Part shown: one piece after another, positions 11,901 through 21,200 of the stretch | Position numbering within the stretch: the stretch's first letter is position 1 | Layout of the letters: each line of letters starts with the position of its first letter | NCBI GenBank assembly: GCA_027382625.1 | Contig: JAJKFJ010021647.1 | Coordinates: forward strand, 1-64,000 | DNA from: Tetmemena sp. SeJ-2015 | Lineage: Eukaryota > Ciliophora > Spirotrichea > Sporadotrichida > Oxytrichidae | DNA: 64,000 bases | Direction: 5' to 3' | Position numbers and translations under genes: made by a program | The notes under the pieces: model-generated | What the model was told of the DNA's origin: nothing | Database searches by the model: none | Seen by the model: the letters and a program-made list of their open reading frames with translations, nothing else

Positions 11901-11988
11901 AAATGAGAAAGAGTTAATTCAAAATAAATCACTTGGCCTATTGCTATCAACATTTTTGGAGAGTTTTTCCATCATTTCCATTTCTTGA
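8986..11988 (+). CDS. Long unknown protein with coiled-coil N-region and low-complexity C-region
   Basis: Start taken at ATG 8986 (MDQIILSRLDFLDMPSTDSP); an in-frame ATG at 8953 is possible. After an unresolved break at 9,155-9,230 (IES or intron) the frame reads LRDYLLSLDAVEGEIKVQST. A 42 bp IES at 9404-9452 contains an in-frame TGA; its removal yields DIERLEKQRLMEELQHSNK, a coiled-coil stretch. A 40 bp intron at 9927-9966 and a 45 bp intron at 11851-11895 are evident. Near 10,205-10,240 a further shift is repaired by a 17 bp unit with CAAG repeats or by one extra A in an A6 run. From about 10,260 to 11,850 the frame is continuous with Ser/Asn/Gln-rich composition. The C-terminus is DLNEKELIQNKSLGLLLSTF and beyond, stop TGA 11986-11988. 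No known domain was identified. Confidence 0.65.
9404..9452 (+). other. 42 bp IES with AGAAATA pointer carrying an in-frame TGA
   Basis: AGAAATA occurs at 9404-9410 and 9446-9452. The 42 bp unit is a multiple of three, so the frame is the same on both sides, but it contains TGA at 9439-9441. Removing it fuses EEADIERLEK to QRLMEELQHSN without change of frame. Confidence 0.8.
9927..9966 (+). other. Spliceosomal intron, 40 bp
   Basis: GTAAGA at the 5' end and TTATAG at the 3' end. Removal joins the frame ending RDQIIS to ILPFHMGEAIKLAMDIRIK. Confidence 0.78.
11851..11895 (+). other. Spliceosomal intron, 45 bp
   Basis: GTAAAA at the 5' end, pyrimidine-rich 3' end TTCTTTTAG. Splicing joins RKLMMVK to DLNEKELIQNK and avoids an in-frame TGA at 11869-11871. 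Confidence 0.75.
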
Positions 11989-12299
11989 GCAAAGTTGAAT
12001 GTGGTTGCACCTTAGCCCTTCGATGACTATAAAGCATTCATAATATTTATATTCAATAAATTGAGTATTCACGTTTGAGGCGTATATTAAGATCATTAAA
12101 TGGATATAAAATTTAAGCTTAAATAATATTTAGAGACACCTAAAAATAATTGCCTTCACAATTTAAGAGAGTAAAAATAAAGCGTCAATAATTTATTTAG
12201 GTTTGATGAAAGATTTTATATACTTTTAAAACTTCTATTTTATACAAAGCAAAGTAAAAATAGTTAACGTTATTTCTGATTTTGATTTCGAAATTGACA
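11989..12299. other. Convergent intergenic stretch
   Basis: Between the plus-strand gene ending at 11988 and the minus-strand coiled-coil gene. AT-rich. A minus-strand frame is open through it but its composition does not look coding, so it most likely holds 3' untranslated DNA or germline-limited sequence. Confidence 0.4.
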
Positions 12300-14677
12300 A
12301 TAAGGCATTGGAAATTGAATTAAAATAAATCTCGTTAGGGTTGATCATAATAGATGAAAGATTTCCAAATTAATCAGGGTCCATGTTTCCATTTTCGTCC
12401 AATATGAACTTTTGATTTTTCACCAACTACTCCAAAACCTTTTGATCAAATTCATTGACTTCTAAAATTTATCCATCTGGAAGTTTAATTTAACCCATAG
12501 CCTTTTATTAAACTTCTTTCACTTGCTCTTTACTATTTTAAGCAATTTACTTAGAGGGAGATAATGCTTTCTCTTTGCTGCTTTGAGCTTGAATGACTTA
12601 TTAATTCTTCTTTATTTCTTAAATTTTCAGAGTTTCCTCAGGCTTATTAGGAACCTTCTTTCCGCTTGTAATTGAGTTCGTATTTATTGCGATTTGTTCA
12701 GATTGTTTGGCAAGAATAACGTCATGCTCTCCCATCTTCTCCTCTAAAACTTTAATTCTTCCATTTGCCTTAGTCAGAGCTAAATTGAGCTGTGCAATCA
12801 AGAACTAATTAGAGTCGTTGCTTTCCTTGAGGATGGTATTCTGACTTTTGAGGAATTTTCTTTCTTTAACAGCTGCTTGTAACTTTTTATCCATATCAAG
12901 AAGCAGAATCTCTAGTCTTTGCTGATACTCCTCTGGGAAATATTTCTCCATTCTCTTCAGCTTCTCTAAATTTATTCCTCCGTTCGCGAAGGCGCCAAGA
13001 CCTTCTTTGTCACCAGCTAGTCCTCCAGTGACACCAGAGAAAATAAAATGAATTGAATTAAGTAAGATGGTTGTCTAATCAAAGATGCTTAGCTCTTGCT
13101 CCTCTATGAAATTATTAGTGGGTCTCTAATTTAAAGCAGATTGAGCTTTCATTCTAGGATCAATAATATTGCTTCTAGTCGTTGATGAAGTGGATAGCTG
13201 ATACTTAGTTTACTTGAGCTAGTCTTCGAGCTCCATAATTCTTTCACTCAATTCCTATGCTTACTTTGTTAAGCTGTTTACCTCTTGGAAGGCTTCTTTT
13301 AGTTCCGATTTGAGGTTCATATTATCTTCTACAACATTGCTGATCTTGACTGTGGCTTCTTTGGGGTCATCTTATTAAAACTTAAACAGAAGGTTTCTGC
13401 CCTCAGCCTCTGTAAGAGCTTTACGCTGTAGGTATTTCTCATAATGGTAAATTTTGAGTTCACATACTTGCAGGGCGTACTCTTTTTTCTCTAACTTATC
13501 CTGAAGAGTTCTCATGTTCTCTTCATTCAAAGCATTAGCTTCCTCTTCTCTAGCCTTCAAGTCTTCAATTATTTACTACTGAATGAGCAAGTTAGCACCA
13601 ACATCCTCAACCTCTTTTTAAAGTCTAGTCTGTTTTTCAGAAAGCTTGTTATTTTCAGTTTAGAGTTTGATTATATTAAATACATATTTAATAAATTATC
13701 TAATAACCATTTATTGAACAACTTGAGAATGATATGACAGATAGTGATAAAGAGGCAAAATTGATTCTCAAAGAAGTACTTCTGCTCGCCAAGAAATTCC
13801 ACTCTTCTTTCAAAAGAGAAAGATCCATGAGGGATGAGAATTCTAAATATCAAGATAATTTCAAAAGGCTTGTAGAAAGAGCCAAGACTTACATATTCAT
13901 AATATAGATAAAGACAATATTAATTTCATATTAATCTGATAATATCTCCACGGATATTGAGTCCTCATTTAACTAAGGTCTGCTATTTGTATCCTGCATA
14001 AATAATTCAACTTCAGCGGTTCATTAAAAGAAAGGGCCATAGTGATCTCATGTATATACTAGGAAGTTAAAGAAACACCATTGAAGTTTGTCCAAGTCCG
14101 TGGCCCTGCCAAACTATATAAAATATCAAATAACAACAAGTCCCAGCAAGCATAGATTTCATAAGACCTGTAGCATAAATAGTCCATCTCCATGATTCTA
14201 ATTAACTCTTGATGGTAACTATATTCAAAGACTCTACTATAATATTATTTAAGATACGAAATCTAAGGATACTAATGATATGAGTAAGATATCTTTAAAT
14301 ATATTCTCTATAATTGATGATAGATATCTAATAAGAATAAAAGCATTACGAGGCTATATAAAAACTCTTGATATCCATCTCCATCCAGTTTAAAGCATAT
14401 TGAATGAAGAGACAAGATACGATTTAATTTATAGATTAATTTACGTTAAAACTGGATCGTTGGATAACTTGAATAACTTACTCTAATTCTTCCCTCCCCC
14501 TCCAGTTCCTAATGAAGTGCCTGGTCTTTCTCGCATTTTAACCTCTTCTATTATTTAAAGTTGGCTTGGAGTTCTTTTCATAGTTCCCTAATTTTGTTGC
14601 ATCTACTACTATTTGCCAGTAGCTACCTGCTAAGAGGCTCCTCGATTATGCTATTGCTGTTATTGGTGGGAATTCAT
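12300..14677 (-). CDS. Scrambled coiled-coil protein with Gln-rich N-terminus
   Basis: The N-terminal segment is on the minus strand from ATG 14677: MNSHQQQQQHNRGASQQ, a Gln-rich low-complexity region, then KRTPSQLQIIEEVKMRER, a Gly-rich patch and KLFKLSNDPV at about 14,455. The main body is also minus, 13,683 down to about 12,330, and is one long uninterrupted frame. It is rich in heptads (NKLSEKQTRLQKEVEDV, EENMRTLQDKLEKKEYAL, ELSERIMELEDQLKQTKYQL, LEKLKRMEKYFPEEYQQRL) and ends with LPDGQILEVNEFDQKVLEQL and DENGNMDPDQFGNLSS. Two coding pieces lie inverted on the plus strand (see the entries at 13,707 and 14,383) and would connect these parts. The real stop was not pinned down. A filament-, basal-body- or motor-associated role is conceivable for any coiled coil but is not shown. 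ATG 14677 overlaps the TGA of the neighbouring minus gene (ATGA). Confidence 0.62.
13707..13895 (+). other. Inverted coding segment (MDS) of the coiled-coil gene
   Basis: Plus-strand frame IEQLENDMTDSDKEAKLIL continues as KEVLLLAKKFHSSFKRERSM and DNFKRLVERAKTY. It is a strongly heptad-like, charged sequence of the same style as the minus-strand coiled coil that starts immediately to its left (IIKLQTENNKLSEKQ at 13,680). A 3 bp ATA shared by the end of this piece and the start of the minus piece would join them in frame (RAKTYIIKLQTENNK). The minus-strand frame over the same bases is aromatic-rich and unlike the rest of the gene. Interpreted as an inverted MDS; the pointer is short, so the exact joint is uncertain. 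Confidence 0.6.
13900..14260 (-). other. Unassigned open frame inside the scrambled coiled-coil locus
   Basis: A minus-strand frame without TGA runs for about 120 codons (from HQELIRIMEMDYLCYRSYEI to about 13,900). A plus-strand frame over part of it (near 14,200-14,380, NYIQRLYYNIIQDTKSKD) is also open. Neither was recognised. It may be germline-limited spacer, a further MDS of the coiled-coil gene or of another gene. Confidence 0.3.
14383..14445 (+). other. Small inverted MDS with 9 bp pointer, coiled-coil gene
   Basis: ATCCAGTTT lies on the plus strand at 14383-14391 and, in inverted orientation, at 14449-14457 where the Gln-rich N-terminal segment ends. Joining at this 9-mer keeps the frame: KLSNDPV continues into QSILNEETRYDLIYRLIY on the plus strand. 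The piece is only about 60 bp long and must have a second, unidentified pointer at its 3' end. Confidence 0.58.
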
Positions 14678-15471
14678 TTTGAAATTTCCTCCCACCTTGA
14701 TGGCGTTACTTTAATAAATGGATTATGAAATAATTTATACCACTCCGAACTTATGTTCCTTACTTTTAATTTGCCAAATTTTGTGCTTTATTCCTATTTA
14801 TAATACAAATGATTTTCAGCTTGCTAGATAGTGCCTGTATCATTATTTTCTCCCTCGCTGTCGCTATCTTCGTCTCCATCTTCAGTTTCACCTTCTCTGC
14901 TGTTTTCAGATTCAGAATTTTCTTCATCTTCCTCTGACTCATCCTCACCCTCTTTTTCATCGCTTGATCCTCCTTAATTAATAAAATATGCGAGATATAA
15001 ATAGACCCTTCATAATACTTCTTGTCCAAATTGTTTTCAGATTCGTTAATTAAATCTCTGTCGCAAAAAGTATTTTCGATTTGATCATTCATAAGATGAT
15101 CAGACTAGATAAGATTTTTGCCTACAAGTTTTGCAATACCTGATTCAAGCTATTCAAGATGAGAGCAATTCTCCATTTAATTTAATACTAATCTTAATGT
15201 TTAAATCTCTTACTTTTAATAAATTAAGGGAGGAAACAAGATACTGAAAGCAATGTAAATCAGGTATCCTACTTATATAAACCTCATTTTATTTGAATAA
15301 TCCGACTCCAAGGCCTGATTTGCCATTGTCGTTAAGGTAGTTCTGAGTGACCTTCCATTTTTATTTTACAAGCTCTCTTAAAATTATAAAGTTGTCATAT
15401 TTTTTTAGTGCAAGCAAAATGCAACCACCGCCTTTTGCTAAATTATATTTTTCATATATTGTATTTTCCAT
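14674..15471 (-). CDS. Small protein with long acidic stretch, unknown function
   Basis: Start ATG 15471: MENTIYEKYNLAKGGGCI, LRELVKQKWKVTQNYLND, NEVYISRIPDLHCFQYLV. A 64 bp intron at 15150-15213 joins SSLNLLK to LESGIAKLVGKNLIQSD. A 35 bp IES (CCTT at 14972-14975 and 15007-15010) then connects NNLDKKYYEG to GSSDEKEGEDESEEDEENSE, the start of an extreme Asp/Glu/Ser tract. The protein ends RNISSEWYKLFHNPFIK and PSRWEEISK with TGA at 14674-14676. Acidic tracts of this kind occur in chromatin-associated and chaperone-like proteins, but no domain was recognised. The stop overlaps the next gene's ATG. An 8 bp AAAT-flanked unit there could alternatively fuse the two genes. Confidence 0.6.
14972..15010. 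other. 35 bp IES with AAGG pointer
   Basis: On the plus strand CCTT is at 14972-14975 and 15007-15010 (AAGG in the gene's orientation). Deleting 35 bp restores the frame and joins DKKYYEG to GSSDEKEGED at the start of the acidic tract. Confidence 0.65.
15150..15213 (-). other. Spliceosomal intron, 64 bp
   Basis: In gene orientation it begins GTAAGAG and ends TTGAATAG. Splicing keeps the frame between SSLNLLK and LESGIAKLVGK. Confidence 0.6.
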
Positions 15472-15739
15472 TAAATCCTCCTCATGATAAAATGTATGAT
15501 TTATTACGACCTACTTAAAAACTATATAATTTTATTGATTATAATATCAACTTAATAATCTAATATTCCAAAATCTCAAAAGAAATATAAATGAGTAAAC
15601 TCACAATTGTTTGAGTCTTTATCATTCATGGATAATTATTTTTAGGTTGCTTTGTTCTATTACATTCACAGTCTAGCAAATAAATAAACATTTAACTTTA
15701 AGAAATACAATATTTACTTTTTTTATTAAAAATATAAAA

Positions 15740-18140
15740 TTCTCTATAATTTTCTTAAGAATGCGTGAGAATGTAGAAGATGTTGCCAGAGTAGAGTTAG
15801 AGTGGTAAGAAGTTGTTAAAGACTTTCTTAAATTATTTTGCTAGCCTCCCTGCGCCTTTACATTTGAGTTTGAATTTATTGGCTTTTGAGTATCTGTAAC
15901 TCTCGACCAGCCCAATTTCTAATTATTTTATAGTATTGCTTGCTTTCAAAAAGTTAAATTCCTCCCTCTAGGAATTTTAGCTTTGTAAAGTCTGGAAAGA
16001 TAAATGTTAAGGAGCCTTCAGCTGATTGCTCTTATAATTTTTCAAACTTAGCTTCTAATGCCTCGCAAACACTTTTATCACTCGATTCAATTGAAAGGGT
16101 AATATCGTCTGCATCTTTTTTATAAGTAGGAATTATACCTTCAATGTTCACATTGGAAGTTATAGCAGCTACTTTTGGAGCTTAAGAACTCACCCAATGT
16201 GATTAATCAATTCTCACCCTCTCTTATGATTAAAACAAAAATGAATTAAAATATTTAGCTGCATCTTATCTCGTTGATTATTAAAACTTCTTTTCTAGCT
16301 TTTCCTCTGATTCTAGAAAGAATTTCTTGCAGAAGAATCTATAAGAAAGCACTTTAGATTATTCATTAACTTAGAAAACCATTCTTTTCGTCTTGAGCAA
16401 ATATCCTTCATTTTTAAACTTAAATTTAGCGAAATCGCATAGTTAGTGCAGCTTCTTTACATCCCAGTCAGTCATAAACAAATAATTTGGATATTTGTCA
16501 GCTGCTCTTATTTGAACTAGCGGCCATTTCAATTCTACTAGTTTATGATAAATTTCTGCAATTTGAGGAAAATCGCTTTCTCTTTGCATTATAAAATAAC
16601 AAATATATTATACTATAAGTATTATCTTTCTATCAACAAAAGCCCTATAATTCATCTCATCTCTATATTGTTCGTGTCGAAGTTAGATGAAGTGTCTCAT
16701 TAGTTCTAACTTGATCATGAATTAATCGTGAAGATAGATATGGTCAGGGTATGTTTTCTCTTGGGCTTAAATTATTTGTAAAGCCAATTTCAAATCTCCC
16801 CGTAACTTATAAGTATAAACATGATATAAAGGAGACTTAAATATTACAAACTGTTGAAGTTATGAGAATAGTAGGGGAATTTGAGTTTTATCAGCTAGGC
16901 CATTTATTGAATCAAAAATATCTTGGACTTATATTTTAAGCTTATCTCTCTCCTCTTTTGAATTTAAGTCCTAAATCTATTCATAATATATTCTAGTTCA
17001 ATCAGAAACTATAATTGAGAATTCATATACAACTTCAATATCATCTTTCAACTATTTCAAAGAAGTTATTTCATCTATAAGATCTAATTTTATAGGGAAA
17101 TGCCTATCGATCAGAAGATAATCATTGGTTTTGTTTCTTAGAATTTCTTCAAGCTTACTTGTTCTAATAAGAAACTTTGATGAATTAAATTTTAAGTATT
17201 TTTTAATCAATTTATCTTAATTTATATGTCCTAAAAATTATAATGAGGTGAAAATGTATCTCTTATTTGAGTCTACTTATTCAATGAATAGTCTCACATA
17301 GTTGTCTTATCCAATGTTTAAGATTAGGCTCTACTAACTTTTAATGTCTTTTTTGATACTTCTTATTCCTTTCAGGACTTAAACTTATAGAGTTTCAGGG
17401 TCTAGGTAATTAGGGACAGAGATGTATGGTCCCTGAGATATAGGCAGATAGTATTAGAGCTCAAAGATTTTCCTAACCTCCTCAGGATCGTGATCCCCAC
17501 AAGCAAAAGCACCCATTTTAAATTCCACCAGGTTTTCTTTCATATATGTCTTAAGTTCCTCTAGCACTGCAGATGTTTCAAATGGATTAGAGTCTCTACC
17601 ATCTACAGTCAAAAGCAACTTCACTCTTCTTATTTACTTGTTAGCCTTTAAGTGATTCAATAGATGCCCAAGAGGTTTACTGAAGCAAGAGCTTCTAATC
17701 TAAAAATTTATTAAAAAATAAGCTTGCACCTGGAATGTATTCCTAATTAATTTATTCTAGATAGTTTTCAAAGGAGTCCTGTGGTTGGATAACTTTGAGT
17801 TAATGGTCAAAGAGAATCGTCATGATTTTGTCTTGCTTAGATTTGTTATAGAATTTTTTGACGAAATCTAAGACAGCTGATTTGAGGTACTAGAGTTTAT
17901 TGCTATCTCTTTCACTTATTGAGCAACTTCGGTCTAGCATCAGAACTGTCAAAGTGCCTTTGGTGTCTCTCTTTAGTAACCCAAAGCTTCTCTCACTAAG
18001 TTTTATATCTGAAAAGGAATTAGCATAATGTTAGTTGATATACCTAGCTGCAAAGAGGAATATTCATCATTTACTTTGTAGTAGGTCAGACTTCCATTTT
18101 CAATGCCACTACTATTACTAGATTATTTTAGCTCCTCCAT
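15740..18140 (-). CDS. von Willebrand factor A (VWA) domain protein
   Basis: Start ATG 18140 (MEELKQSSNSSGIENGSL). A 35 bp intron at 18009-18043 leads into DIKLSERSFGLLKRD. The VWA domain follows: TLTVLMLDRSCSISERD carries the MIDAS D-x-S-x-S, and a second conserved element is VKLLLTVDGRDSNPFETS, with further VWA-like strands (FKMGAFACGDHDPEEVRKIF). A 31 bp IES (AGCTT at 17690-17694 and 17721-17725) sits in the VWA fold, and its removal gives EYIPGASSCFSKPLGHLL. A long helical C-terminal half follows (EILRNKTNDYLLIDRHF, GDLKLALQIIQAQEKTYP, VELKWPLVQIRAADKYPN, LTFIFPDFTKLKFLEGG). The tail is Ser/Thr/Gln-rich (LTTSYHSNSTLATSSTFS). The stop near 15,740 is uncertain. VWA domains bind protein partners through a metal ion; the partner here is unknown. 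Confidence 0.78.
17690..17725. other. 31 bp IES with AGCTT pointer in the VWA gene
   Basis: AGCTT at 17690-17694 and 17721-17725 flanks an A/T-only stretch. Removal restores the VWA reading frame (YIPGASSCFSKPLGH). Confidence 0.7.
18009..18043 (-). other. Spliceosomal intron, 35 bp
   Basis: In gene orientation it begins GTATATC and ends CCTTTTCAG. Splicing gives YSSLQLDIKLSERSF. Confidence 0.7.
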
Positions 18141-18272
18141 TTTAGATTATTTGTTGCTTTTTTAATTAATATTTAAATTTTAAATTGATGTCAAAGGTTG
18201 AAATCGAATATTTTATTTCAAGATAATCCTTTATTAAAAGATATTTAAATTATCTCTGGTTAAATTTATTCT

Positions 18273-21200
18273 CTATCGCACTTGGCTATGCGATTTATGA
18301 TGAGTAATTTCTGCAGTAATTAGTGATGTTGAGATCAGGTTTCTAATTGACTAGGTCTGCAACTGAGATACTAAATAATTGTAATATAGATGTTACCTGC
18401 ATAAGAGGAAAGCAATTTATATTTATAATTTTGGTGGCTTGCTTGTATGGGAACTGAAATACTGTAGAGGTAACCTTCCTCAGTTAGAAATCTTAAATCA
18501 TCAAACTCCATGTTATAGCCGATGTAGTCAGAATTTATCCCAATGAATTATGGATTGCAATTCAATTCAAACCAAGAATATTCAGGCTTTTAAGAACTAT
18601 GTTCCTTTTAGTTTAACTAAATTTGTCCCAATAATTGCAAATATATAGTACTCTTAATGTTTTATGGCTTATCTAGAAATGCAAGTTATGAAAAATAATA
18701 AGGAGGATGTTTTATTTTATTTTCATGAGAGTTAATTATATTTAAAGGAATTACATTAAAATCTGGGCAATAATTGAATAAGTCGGCTTACTCTCTGACT
18801 ATTTACAAAGATTCTAGCAAGCTAATTAATTTTTAATATACACAGATTAATTTGAGCTCTTTTGGTAAAGTATAGTAAATCATTTATACATATTAATTGT
18901 AAAAACTGTGTTTAGTAGTCGATCCTGGATTAATTAGAAGGAAGGACTGAAGTCTTATTCAGGAGATCTAAATTCTATGCGATGCCCTGCATCATTTTCA
19001 TGCATAGCAAGGCTGATCTCAGGTTTGAATTAAATTAACAAATTCCTCTAGCTGATGAGAGAAATCACATACAAACGATCAGATATTGCAGACCATTTAT
19101 CCAAAAATGCAGCCAGATCAAAATAAGAGAACTATTTATTTCAGATTGTAGATACTTACTATCAAGAATCCAATGAACACTGAAAATATTATCACAGCAT
19201 TCAGTTTCAGAAGCTTGGGTGCTTTACTTTAGAAAAGCAAGTTCTTTGCATAGTGGGATTAAATAAGGTTTGTGCTCTCAGAAGAGGTGGTGCTGCTAAT
19301 AGAACTTAGATCTAATCCTAAAAATATCTAAATATAGAAGATTATCCTTCTTCAGTCCAGTCAGTGCTTTTATCAAACCCTTCTCCAGCCATATTGTTAG
19401 AGTTGCCTCCTACAAAATTACTTTATCCAATGGTGTGAACTCTCTTCAAAAGATTAGAAGAAGTTTTATCAGTTAAAAGCAATAAGATATAATATTTATG
19501 TAAATAACTTATCTGTGGTGAAAGCAGAAGATTTTTATCCTGGAATCATGAACTCGTAATCTGGGTGTTTGTTCAGCGGAACTAAATTTAAATCATAATA
19601 TATATATTTGTCTATATAAACTTAATAAGTTTATCATGAAAACATGAATCTTGTACTCGTCGTTTGGTGTTTAGTAAGTTTCTTGATAGTAGTTAAGGAG
19701 GCAGTGAATAGGTAGAGAAGGGTCGAACTGATCTAAAAGTGCGTTGTACTTGTACATCTGCACCAATCTAAAAAAAACTATTAGCTATGCCACTGTTGGG
19801 CTTTTACAGGATACTCTTGTCTTGCTTTTCGTCGTAGATAATTTTATTCATGTCTTTTATAATTTTTAAAATGTGTGCTAAAATATAATCTTGAATGAAA
19901 TTTGTCATGTTTTCTTTCCTTCCAGCTTATTCCTCATACATGTCCATTTTTAGTTGAGTCTGGCCAGTGATTGTTAAGAAGTTTTCTGAGAAATCTGAAA
20001 TGTTCAAGTCACTATCTAAAATAAATACCTATCGTAAATAATGCATATATCAGTAATAAAGAACATGCAGTCTTCTATGTTTAGCTTTTGAGATTCCTCA
20101 CTGTAAATATACCTTAGAAATATAATAAAATAACTTCATAAACCTTCTAAATAACGATTATATTATTTGAAAATTTTGTAGTTATAAAGTTTATAAACAT
20201 TTATAAGTTAAATTTATAATTTTTAAGTAAAGATTAAGGGCCTTTACTTTTTCAGCTTGGACTATAAACGAATAGCTGAACTTATTATTTGAAAATAAAT
20301 AGATGTAACTTCTGATGATAGTAAAAGTTAATTCTGAGTTAAACTGGAAAGATGTATCCCAATGAATTCTTAGCTAGGACTATCCTCAGCTTGCCCAGTA
20401 CTCTAGGGTGTCCCTCTAAATAAAACTTTCGAATCAGCTAGTCATGAAATAGCTCAAATTGGTAAGGCATCACTGAATTTATCTACTTCCCTACTAGTCC
20501 ATTCTCATAATAAAAAGAGTAGTTTATTTCTCTGACTATTTGAAGAGCTCACTAAATGGCTTGTTGCCATACATGAACTAAAAATGCTATCAATAAAGAC
20601 AACAGTGATTGATAAAATTGTTGAACTCCCAGGAGTTCTTCATGCCTTACCAAGCTGATACAATTGCCACTCCTATGTCATTCAAATTGTTTAGCAAGTT
20701 TTAATAAAATTAATGGAGATTATTGTTCTACAAGAGAAGGGGCTATCCTCCTGCTCCATTTAGTTACGCCATTACTTTAGAGTTCTTGCTCCTCATCATT
20801 ATCTAGTTCTTAATAAATTAAGCCATCTAACTTGAGGTCATGGGATCATGCAGCAGCTCCAAGTGAAACAAGGCATAGATTTAAATTATGAAGTAATCAA
20901 TTCTCTATAGATTTGATACTTTGCCAAATCCTTCTTGATAAACTAGTTCTCCTCTAGTTTCTTAGTCATTCTTTTAAGAAGCTATACGTTATGAAATAAA
21001 TAGTAGCATAATAAGTTAGAGCTAATCAGCCTGCCTAATTTTAGTTACTGAAGTAGATTGGAATCTTCCGACTTAAATCCTCTCCAAAACTGAATTATGT
21101 CAGTCGTACAGTCGTCATAAATCGCATCCAACTCCAGTTGCTGTTAGTTAAAAACTCAACTTCATATAAACTTAATTTTTAGTTCCCATCTATAAAGAAA

